From contig JADJEA010000011.1 of the NCBI GenBank assembly GCA_016702415.1, forward strand, positions 62,001-126,000: a stretch of 64,000 nucleotides of DNA, in the 5' to 3' direction. How positions within the stretch are numbered: the first letter of the stretch is position 1; each line of letters starts with the position of its first letter. Source of the stretch: Nostocoides sp. Lineage in GTDB: Bacteria > Actinomycetota > Actinomycetes > Actinomycetales > Dermatophilaceae. The notes below the pieces were generated by a model. It was given only the letters and a program-made list of their open reading frames with translations, searched no databases and was not told the DNA's origin. Positions 53,330 to 60,785 of this stretch are shown here, piece by piece. Position numbers and translations under genes: made by a program.

Positions 53330-54680
53330 CCAATCTCGCCGCCTGGCTCGCCTTTTGCGCGCTGGCCTGCTTCTTCTTCCGGGGTCGCCTCTACATACCT
53401 GTCACCCTTGCAATCCTGACCTTCGTGTTCGTGCCGGGCCAAGCCGACGGAGTGATCATGCCCCAACTGCATCCTGGGGCCTGGTTCCTGCTTGTCATAC
53501 TCATCACCTTCCTGCTGGCAAACTGGGGCAATTACGCGCCCATGCTGCGGCGCACCACACCCGTTGCAGTGGCGCTTGTCGTCCTCATGTTGTACAGCTC
53601 TCTGGACCTGATCAATCCTTCTGGAGGGTCCAGTCTGCGACAGTGGATCGGTTTCGTTCTCCGGCAGATGGTCTTCCCATATCTCATCTACTCGATGGTG
53701 CGGACCGAACTCGCGCGCCGCTGGCGCGACGCTTCCTGCTTGGTGGCCTTTTGTCGATGGGGGTGCTGCAGGCCTATCTCTCATTCCTCCAGGTGAGTAC
53801 CCATGGAAAGTCGGGTTACATTTGGAAGAGTTACTATGCGCGGTCCTGGTCGTGGAGTGAAAACTGGCATATTGGGATGGGGACAACCGCACACCCGTTG
53901 CAGATGGGCATCTTCCTCGTTGCCCTGATCCCGTTGCTCGTGTACGTCAGGTGGCACCTGATCCGATGGGCCCTCATCCTCGCGTTCCTTTACGGAATCG
54001 CCTCCGCCACCGCACGAACAGCGTCGGTGCTCGCCGTCCTCGCGGTGGGCTTCGTCCTTGCATACGGCTACCAGATGGTGGTGCGCACGGGTTTCATCCT
54101 GCTACTCAGCACCCCTTTGGCCCTTGCCCTGACGAACAGCAAGGTGTTTGCCGCTCTCATAGAGAAGTTCCAGTCGGACAACGGTTCCACACAGTTGCGT
54201 GGAGACGCGTTGAGGTGGGCCCTGGCCCATCGCAACGAGTTCTACGTGTTTGGCTACCCCGGCAGCCGTGACCTTAGGACCGAGGGTGTCATCTCCTCGA
54301 GTCTCGAGAACGCCTATCTGATGGCCGGGTTGTCGTTCGGGCTGTTGTTCGCCCTCCTCCTGGTCGTCGTGCACCTCGGCATGATCGTCGTCCCTCTGCG
54401 ACATTTCCGGCTGGCCATCATCGCGCCACTGCTGCCCTGCGTCTTCACGATGATCGCATTCAACGGCTCCAGTTCATTCATGGCCGGGGGCTTGGAGGGT
54501 ACGACATTTTGGGTCTTTCTGGCGATCTACCACGCCGCGGCGTACGACCCTCAGGAGACGGATTGGGGCGCTTCCGAGGCCGAGACCGTTCCCCAGCCCG
54601 CTGCCCTCGACCAGGTGAGAGTCCCCGCGATGACAGGAGCTGGCCACAGCTCCCCGGCGTCCGCGATCGGGCCTGGGTGA
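53326..54680 (+). pseudogene. Wzy/O-antigen ligase-like polymerase (locus B), frameshifted
   Basis: GTG 53326 opens a frame encoding four or five helices (residues 1-135, ending VRTELARRWR). Near 53721-53732 the coding sequence moves to another frame, which continues RRFLLGGLLSMGVLQAYLSF through the large loop (SGYIWKSYYARSW, FQSDNGSTQLRGDALRWALA) and further helices to 54680. Neither half alone has a full Wzy topology. A single missing base in CGCTGGCGCGACGC would rejoin them into a ~450-residue polymerase. It is either a recent inactivation or a sequencing error. The Arg and His-rich loop is typical of O-antigen polymerases. Confidence 0.78.
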
Positions 54681-54726
54681 ATTGGGCAGGCACCGAGTGC
54701 CACTGATAGGTAGGCTCGCCTTGATC

Positions 54727-54840
54727 ATGAACGCCAACGCTCGTCGCCCCTCTGACCACCCCTTGCCGGGAGGCTTGTCAACCGAGGTCGACCATCTCTC
54801 CAGCAATGTTGGACTCACTCACGAAGGGGGTTTGGTGTGA
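54727..54840 (+). CDS. 37-residue ORF coupled to the PqqD-like gene; candidate peptide precursor
   Basis: An ATG-started frame encoding MNANARRPSDHPLPGGLSTE followed by VDHLSSNVGLTHEGGLV. Its TGA overlaps the GTG start of the PqqD-like gene (GTGA), the same coupling used by genuine neighbours in this cluster. Ribosome-site complementarity is weak. There is no Cys. Small ORFs directly before a PqqD-type recognition protein are typical places for RiPP precursor peptides, but the canonical lasso YxxP leader motif is absent. It may be only a leader ORF. Confidence 0.4.
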   Translation: MNANARRPSDHPLPGGLSTEVDHLSSNVGLTHEGGLV

Positions 54841-55130
54841 CCTGGGACGGCGAAGCCATCTGGGTGTGGGCGCCCGGGCTCTTGGCGACCCGTATGGCTC
54901 GTCGGCTGACGGTCCTCACACCCACAGCCGAGCTTCCGCTCGTGCTCGATGACAACGCCAGTGTCGTCGTGGATCTGCTGGACGGGATGCCGCTCGATCA
55001 GGTGCTCTCTGCGGTTGTGGAGATGTACGACGTGGCACCTGACGTGGCCAGGGAGGACATCGCCCACCTCATCGAGGCGCTCGCCCGCCACGGGGTTGTC
55101 GTGCCACGCAAGCGGGCCGTGCCCGCATGA
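54837..55130 (+). CDS. PqqD-like (RiPP recognition element-like) small protein
   Basis: A 97-residue winged-helix-type protein of the PqqD family. It has a three-strand start (AIWVWAPGLLATRMARRLTV), then ELPLVLDDNASVVVDLLDGM, LDQVLSAVVEMYDVAPDVA and IAHLIEALARHGVVV, matching the family core (LNxTA..I..LLDG..., V..FL..L...G). Such domains bind leader peptides of ribosomal peptides, but stand-alone copies are also seen in polysaccharide clusters with unknown roles. GTG 54837 overlaps the small upstream ORF; the stop overlaps the phosphatase gene. Confidence 0.78.
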   Translation: MTWDGEAIWVWAPGLLATRMARRLTVLTPTAELPLVLDDNASVVVDLLDGMPLDQVLSAVVEMYDVAPDVAREDIAHLIEALARHGVVVPRKRAVPA

Positions 55131-55735
55131 CGACCATCGATGGACCGAGTGCAGTTGCTCGGCCTCTCTCCCTCTTCGTGGTGTGTACGGGCAACATCTG
55201 TCGCTCGGCATTTGCCCATCACTACCTTGCCCAGCACCTTGAGGCTGCCCATCCCAGCGTATTCCGGGTTGCCAGCGGTGGCTTGGGCTGGTTCCTGGGG
55301 TTGAGCGTGCCCAGAGACTTGATCGAGGCGGCCCCCGAGTTGGCGGCGCGTCTTGAGTCACATGTGCCCGGCATGGTGCGACTTGAAGACGTGCGCAGCG
55401 CCGACCTTGTCCTGACAGCGACGGCCGACCATCGGACGGCCATTTTGTCCGAGGTTCCGGCCGCGTTCAAACGCACGTTCATGATCGATGAGTTCGCGAG
55501 GATCGTTCGCTCGCGCCGCTTGCGGCCAGGCTTGGGCGCGGACGCATGGCGATCCGCCATCGCCGAAGCGGCACGACACCGCGGGTTCGTCGAGGCGCGA
55601 GACGTGCCGGACCCCTACCGGCGGGGTCGAGCGGCATACGACGACATGCTTGACCGACTGGTGCCGGCGCTACGGACCATCGTGGAAGCAGCAGGTAGGG
55701 AAGACGATGAAGTGCCGGTAGAATCTCCTGGCTAG
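55127..55735 (+). CDS. Low-molecular-weight protein tyrosine phosphatase
   Basis: A 202-residue phosphatase. The P-loop C-x5-R is Cys20 to Arg26 (VCTGNICRSAFAHHY), and the general acid is in VPDPYRRG near residue 160. Tyr is preserved at the family position after Pro. It presumably dephosphorylates the C-terminal tyrosines of the Wzz-kinase encoded 60 bp downstream, like Wzb/Wzc pairs. The chain is longer than the ~150 residues of typical Wzb because of a longer middle and tail. ATG 55127 overlaps the preceding stop by 4 bp. Confidence 0.92.
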   Translation: MTTIDGPSAVARPLSLFVVCTGNICRSAFAHHYLAQHLEAAHPSVFRVASGGLGWFLGLSVPRDLIEAAPELAARLESHVPGMVRLEDVRSADLVLTATADHRTAILSEVPAAFKRTFMIDEFARIVRSRRLRPGLGADAWRSAIAEAARHRGFVEARDVPDPYRRGRAAYDDMLDRLVPALRTIVEAAGREDDEVPVESPG

Positions 55736-55795
55736 CACCGTACGGGCGCGGTGTCGGCACCGGGTACCCATCCGCTCGATTAGGACAGCTTACGC

Positions 55796-57385
55796 GTGGC
55801 AAACGATAATCGCCAGACTCCGATCTTTGACCTCCGCGCCCTCTGGCGGGCTCTCGTGCAGCATTGGCGTTCCATCGTCACGTGCGCCAGCGTAGGTCTC
55901 ATCCTCGCGTCCGTGTGGTCGTTCATATCTCCGCGGGAATACACGGCCAATGCCACCGCGATGGTTTTCGCGGGCGCCAGTTCGAGCGTTTCGGAGGGTC
56001 AACAGGCCAACCTTTTCACTCAGGCGAAAGCGAGTCTCTATCAAACTTTGGCTCAAAACCCTGTTGTGGTCACCCGCGCGTATGAATTGGCGCGGCTGAA
56101 GCCGCAAGGGTCCATCACAGTTGCAGTCCCTCTGGACACTAATCTCATTCGGATCAAGGTGGTGCGGCGCGACCCGCGCGAGGCTGCCAACCTGGCCAAT
56201 GCCTTCATCGACTCGCTGGCGGAGGCAGTTACCAAGACCGAGAACGGAACGGTTGACGGTTCCGCCCCCACGGGGCTGCCATCGGTTGTCAAGATCCAGA
56301 CGTTTACGCCGGCAATGGCCTCGACGATTCCTAGCGCTCCACGAGTTAAGCTCGGGCTTGCACTCGGTCTTCTCCTCGGCACCCTGGCTGGCCTGGCCGT
56401 CGCTGGGGTGCGTTCGGTTCTCGACCGTCGGATTCGCTCGGAGAAGGGCGTCGAGGAGGAATTCGGCGTTTCAGTTGTCGGTCTGGTGCCAGTCCACTCG
56501 CGTCAGGAAGGGAATCGCCGTCTTGCCGGCGTCGAGTCCCGGGTTGTGGGGGGGGACGGGTTCCGCACCGTCGAGGCGTTCAAGGAGTTGCGCACCAATC
56601 TCCAGTTCATGAATCCCGACCGACCGCCTCGCGTCATCGCGGTGACCAGCCCGCTTCCGGAGGAGGGCAAGTCCACGGTGGCACTCAACCTGGCAGTGAC
56701 CATCGCGAGCCGCGGTCAGGCCGTGATCTTGGTCGACGGCGATCTACGGCGCCCAACTGTGGCAAAGAGCTTCGGGTTGGTCAGCGGGGTCGGACTCACC
56801 GACGTCGTGGTGGGGAACGCATCACTTGATGAGGTCATTAACGAGATCCCCGAGACCCCAAATCTTCGGGTCCTTGCCTGCGGTCCGATCCCGCCCAATC
56901 CCTCAGAAATCCTCAGCTCTGAGCGCTTTGGCCAGATTCTGCGGGAGTTGTCCAACGACGCGATGGTCATCGTGGACGCCCCGCCCCTTATCCCGGTCAC
57001 CGATGCCTCGATCATCGCCGCCCGCTTCGACGGTGCGTTGGTCGTGGTCCAGGCCGGCCGCACCACGCGGGACCAACTGGGCAAGGCGCTGAGCAATCTG
57101 GCAAAGGTCAACGCCAGGGTCTTGGGTTGTGTGATCAACCGTGTGCCCAGTGGATTGACGTCGTCGTACAGCTATGGGGGCTACTACTACGGCAAGTCCT
57201 ACTATGCCTACTACGAATCGGAGTCGTCCAGCGATGGCGGCGGGGACAGAACGAAGCGTCGATCTCGCCGTCGCTCACGCCGCCGCGACGGGAGCACCCG
57301 AGTCGTCGGTGCCGGGAGCAGCCTCCCTCCCGAATCGGAGGGGGACGCGCCTGTGGTCCGGGGACGAGAAGGCGTCAGCTCCTGA
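55796..57385 (+). CDS. Fused Wzz co-polymerase and BY-type tyrosine kinase, copy 3 (locus B)
   Basis: A 529-residue membrane protein. An N-terminal cytosolic tail (~18 residues) and helix ~27-43 lead to the Wzz loop, then helix 2 around 183-202 and the kinase: Walker A PLPEEGKSTVALN, A' AVILVDGDLRRPTV, B VIVDAPPLIPVTD. The tyrosine cluster is SYSYGGYYYGKSYYAYYESE. After it comes a ~60-residue basic tail (RRSRRRSRRR) absent from the locus A copies. It is more distant from the two tandem copies than they are from each other. GTG 55796 is used. It is followed by the nucleotidyltransferase gene with a TGATG overlap. Confidence 0.92.
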   Translation: MANDNRQTPIFDLRALWRALVQHWRSIVTCASVGLILASVWSFISPREYTANATAMVFAGASSSVSEGQQANLFTQAKASLYQTLAQNPVVVTRAYELARLKPQGSITVAVPLDTNLIRIKVVRRDPREAANLANAFIDSLAEAVTKTENGTVDGSAPTGLPSVVKIQTFTPAMASTIPSAPRVKLGLALGLLLGTLAGLAVAGVRSVLDRRIRSEKGVEEEFGVSVVGLVPVHSRQEGNRRLAGVESRVVGGDGFRTVEAFKELRTNLQFMNPDRPPRVIAVTSPLPEEGKSTVALNLAVTIASRGQAVILVDGDLRRPTVAKSFGLVSGVGLTDVVVGNASLDEVINEIPETPNLRVLACGPIPPNPSEILSSERFGQILRELSNDAMVIVDAPPLIPVTDASIIAARFDGALVVVQAGRTTRDQLGKALSNLAKVNARVLGCVINRVPSGLTSSYSYGGYYYGKSYYAYYESESSSDGGGDRTKRRSRRRSRRRDGSTRVVGAGSSLPPESEGDAPVVRGREGVSS

Positions 57386-58324
57386 TGTCGCAGACCGAAA
57401 AGACGGTGCCATTGACTCTGGCGGAAGCAACCGATCTCGCCGCCGGACTGGTCGCTTCGAGTGCGGCCGAGTCTGGGATCGATGCCCTCGTGGTCAAGGG
57501 CCGGTATGCCGCGGAGCAGGGCCTACGCCCTGTCCGCACCGCCTCGGACGTCGATGTCCTGGTGCGCGTCGATGATTGTCCCCGGATTATCAAGGTCCTG
57601 GAACGAAAAGGGTGGTCGCCGCGGCCTGTGGATCCGGATGATGCGATCTTTCCGCATCACTCGATCCCGCTCATCCATCCCGGTTGGCCCTGCGACATCG
57701 ACGTCCACACGAATTTCCCCGGATGCGACGCCCACCCGGACGCTGTATTCGACGCCCTTTTTGCCCGGCGCGTTCCCGCCGAGGCCGCGGCATCGCCCAT
57801 CTGGATCCCGGATGCGACAGCCACGGCACTTATCATGGCTTTACACAGCCTCCGGACTCCGCGCGGAGACCCGGAGTTATCCGACCTCCAGTTTGTCGAA
57901 CGGGCCGCGCCGGCATTGGTCAACGGTGCGGATCTCGTAGCTCTCGCCGAGAAGGCTGGAGCCCTTGGTGCCCTGCTCCCGTTCCTGGCAAGCGTCTTCC
58001 CCAGGACATTCCCCCTCGGTGTCTCCACCTTCCCGGGAGTGGATTTTGCGGTGGACCGCACCTGACTCCGCAACTGTCCGCCTAATCTCGCTTCGACAAG
58101 CCAACTGGCGTGATCGCCCTGGACTCGTCCTCCGAGCCATTCGACCCTCCCGCGAAGCCCTCGCCGCAATCAACCTGGAAGCGCTGTCGGCCGATGACGC
58201 GGAACTGAGACGCCTTCGTCTCCGGCGATTCGGCGGTGCCCTACGTCGCCTGCCGGCCATCGTCGGTGAATATCGCGCGTACCAACGGGAGGTCGCTCGC
58301 CAGCGGGCGGTGCGCGGGGGATGA
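57385..58324 (+). pseudogene. Nucleotidyltransferase family protein (PF14907-like), frameshifted in the last third
   Basis: From ATG 57385 a frame encodes a nucleotidyltransferase-like fold with ALVVKGRYAAEQGLRPVRTASDVDVLV (split Asp-x-Asp metal motif) and CDIDVHTNF. That frame stops at 58065, just after FPGVDFAVDRT. The next frame continues the helical C-terminus (TVRLISLRQANWRDRPGLVL, LRRFGGALRRLPAIVGEYRA) to 58324. There its stop overlaps the flippase start (ATGA), supporting one original gene of ~312 residues with a one-base shift around 58040-58064. Related proteins occur in lasso peptide and polysaccharide clusters; the substrate is unknown. Confidence 0.72.
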
Positions 58325-59676
58325 CTGTCGCCGCTGGCGGCGCTCGCTCGGTGCAGGCCAATTTCGCCTATTCGTTCCTAGGTAATCTCGTTGCACCGGT
58401 GACGGCACTGGTCACCGCCCCGATTCTTGCCCGGGGACTGGACACTTCCGGTCGGGGGGAATTGGCTGCTGCCACGGCCCCCCTCCTTCTGGCAACTGCC
58501 GTCGGGGGCTTCGGGGTTCCCGAGTCCCTCATTTACCACGTGGCCCGTATTCGCAGGAGCGAGGCCGGCCTCGTACGAGCTTCCGCTGCTTTGATCGCCG
58601 TGATGGGCAGCGTGGTGGCCGTCGCTGTGTTCTTGCTGGCTGGCCCTCTGAGCCGGGACCAAGCGGGTCATACCAACCCCCTTCTCTCCGATCTCATCCG
58701 GCTCAGCGCGGCCGCCGTGTTGCCGACATTGCTTCTGCTGATCCCTCGCTCCATCGCCGCTGGCCGGCACGAGTGGCGGTTGCTGGCTGTGGAGCGCGGG
58801 CTCTTCGGAGCGATACGCCTCGTCTGGATTATCGGATTGGCCGTGACCTCAACGCTGACCCCGCGAAGTGCGACCATTGCTCTCCTGCTTTCTCCGCTTG
58901 TGAGTGGCCTCGTGCTCATCCCCGGGTCGATCCGCTACCTGCGTGAGCCGGCCTCGAGTCTCAATCACGTCCAGGCCGAATCTCCCTGGCGAAGCATCCC
59001 CCATTATGGCTTCCGCGTGTGGCTGGGCGCGCTCAGCGGAATCGTCCTGACGCGGGTCTCCCAGGTCGTGATGGTCCCGCTGTCGAACGAGCACCAGACC
59101 GGATTGTTTGCCGTCGCTGTCACGATCGGGGAACTCCCGCTCATCGTCAGCGGAGCCGTCCGCGATGTGATGTTCTCGGCGGAGTCCGCGGCCGGGGACC
59201 CGGCCCGACTTCAGCAGGCCGCCCGAGTGACGACCTTCCTCACCCTTGGGGTCGGGATCGGCCTGGGCGTGACGATGGTGTGGTGGCTGCCGATGGTGTT
59301 CGGTCGCGACTTCGCGCCCGCGTTCTGGCCCGCCCTTGTCGTCCTGGCAGCGACGGTCGTCGGATCCACCGGGTCCGTGGCCGGTGCCGGCTTGGGGGGT
59401 CGTGGCCGTCCCGGACTGCGTTCGTGGTCGATGTTTGTCGCCGCGATCGCGAACGTGCTCGTCCTTGTCGTGGCCACTCCCCAAGTCGGGGCGATGGGCG
59501 GATCATTGGCGATGTTGGCGGGGTCAACGGTCGCTGGGACGTTGTGCGTCCTCTGGTTGGATCGCCGATTCGGCATACCGATGCGGGGCTTCTACGGCAT
59601 TCGGCGGGACGACATCGACCAATTGCGCAGACTGGCTGGTCTCGTTCTGGCCCGCCTGGTTCCAGCTCGAGTTTGA
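58321..59676 (+). CDS. Wzx-type polysaccharide flippase (locus B)
   Basis: A 451-residue polytopic membrane protein with about 12-14 helices. It starts RSVQANFAYSFLGNLVAPVT and has LARGLDTSGRGELAAATAPL, the loop typical of Wzx/oligosaccharide flippases, plus a later FGRDFAPAFWPALVVLAATV. ATG 58321 overlaps the stop of the preceding gene's second frame by 4 bp. It serves the locus B repeat unit; locus A has its own copy. Confidence 0.87.
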   Translation: MTVAAGGARSVQANFAYSFLGNLVAPVTALVTAPILARGLDTSGRGELAAATAPLLLATAVGGFGVPESLIYHVARIRRSEAGLVRASAALIAVMGSVVAVAVFLLAGPLSRDQAGHTNPLLSDLIRLSAAAVLPTLLLLIPRSIAAGRHEWRLLAVERGLFGAIRLVWIIGLAVTSTLTPRSATIALLLSPLVSGLVLIPGSIRYLREPASSLNHVQAESPWRSIPHYGFRVWLGALSGIVLTRVSQVVMVPLSNEHQTGLFAVAVTIGELPLIVSGAVRDVMFSAESAAGDPARLQQAARVTTFLTLGVGIGLGVTMVWWLPMVFGRDFAPAFWPALVVLAATVVGSTGSVAGAGLGGRGRPGLRSWSMFVAAIANVLVLVVATPQVGAMGGSLAMLAGSTVAGTLCVLWLDRRFGIPMRGFYGIRRDDIDQLRRLAGLVLARLVPARV

Positions 59677-59688
59677 CGAGGTCAGCAC

Positions 59689-60543
59689 GTGGATATCGAC
59701 CCCCCCGCCCCCACAGGGGTGAACAAGGCGCGCAAGGTTGCCTTGATCGCCGAGTTGCAGGCGCGCAATCGCTTGTCGCACTCGCCCGTATGCGGCGCTG
59801 CCCCCATTGCGCTGTCCTTGACGTCCTACGGAGCCCGACTGGCCATCGTGGCCTATGCGATCGAGTCCATCGCCCGGGGGACGGTCCGGCCACGCCGGAT
59901 GATCCTCTGGGTGTCCGACGCGGACTTCCACAGCGCCGACTACCCGATGTTGGCGCGGTTGGAGAGGCGTGGGTTGGAGATCCTGCGGTGTTCGGACCTC
60001 GGTCCCCATAAGAAGAGCCATCCCTATGTCACGCGGTTCGCGGACGATCCGCTGGTCTTGGTGACCGCCGACGACGACATCATGTATCCGCGGACCTGGA
60101 TGGCCGGACTGCTTGCGGGTTACCGCCGCTTCCCGGCCGATTTCGTGGGGTATCGGGCCAAGGAGGTGGTGGTGACGTCCTCGGGGGAGCTCGCGGCATA
60201 CCCGAGTTGGCCGAGTGCAGCGGTCGGTGTCAGCGGTCCCCGGGTCTTCCTGACCGGTGGTGCGGGAGTGGTGTTCCCGCATCCCCTCATGCGCGCGATG
60301 CGCTCGGCCGGCGACAGTTTCATCGACACGTGCCCGCGTGCCGACGACATCTGGATCAACGTCCAGGCCATGCGTGCCGGCCTCCGCGCCCGGCGCCTGG
60401 GCTGTGACGGGTTCGCGCTGGGCTTCCCTCGATCACAAGGTGAGGTCGCGCTGCATACCGACAACGTCGGAAGGGGCGGGAACGACCGCCAGCTGGCGGC
60501 CACCCTCACCGAGGCCGATCTCGCGGTCCTGCGCGCCGGCTGA
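59689..60543 (+). CDS. GT-A-type glycosyltransferase (locus B, last gene)
   Basis: A 284-residue cytosolic protein with a GT-A-like core. Features are PIALSLTSYGARLAIVAYAIESI, the DXD-type metal motif in LVTADDDIMYP, GGAGVVFPHPLM and the late CPRADDIWINVQAM (acidic pair near the acceptor site). It lacks membrane helices. GTG 59689 follows the flippase by 12 bp. Its base composition and the CGGCATAC motif at ~60195 look more like the core genome than the middle of locus B. Family assignment is tentative. Confidence 0.75.
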   Translation: MDIDPPAPTGVNKARKVALIAELQARNRLSHSPVCGAAPIALSLTSYGARLAIVAYAIESIARGTVRPRRMILWVSDADFHSADYPMLARLERRGLEILRCSDLGPHKKSHPYVTRFADDPLVLVTADDDIMYPRTWMAGLLAGYRRFPADFVGYRAKEVVVTSSGELAAYPSWPSAAVGVSGPRVFLTGGAGVVFPHPLMRAMRSAGDSFIDTCPRADDIWINVQAMRAGLRARRLGCDGFALGFPRSQGEVALHTDNVGRGGNDRQLAATLTEADLAVLRAG

Positions 60544-60590
60544 GCCGACCGGGCCCCGGTCGACCGCCGCGGGCGGTGGTGACGAGATCC

Positions 60591-60773
60591 CTACTCGTCG
60601 TCGAACGGATCATCCAGGCGAGCGAGCCAGGCGGCGAACCGCTCGACCGGGATCTCGAACTCGGGGAACTCATCGACGAACGCCCGTAGCTGGTCGGCGA
60701 CCCAGGCGAGGCTGACGTCTTCCTCGCCTCGCCGGGTCTCCAACTCCTCGATCCCGCGGTCGGTGAAATACAC
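60591..60773 (-). CDS. DUF6104 family protein
   Basis: A 60-residue acidic protein (MYFTDRGIEELETRRGEEDV, ending ARLDDPFDDE) matching the small DUF6104 family of actinobacteria. These are commonly encoded right after kgd/sucA, as here, with 12 bp between them. The function is unknown; co-transcription with kgd suggests a link to the 2-oxoglutarate node or simple operon hitchhiking. Confidence 0.88.
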   Translation of the reverse strand: MYFTDRGIEELETRRGEEDVSLAWVADQLRAFVDEFPEFEIPVERFAAWLARLDDPFDDE

Positions 60774-60785
60774 CGCGGTCCGCCG

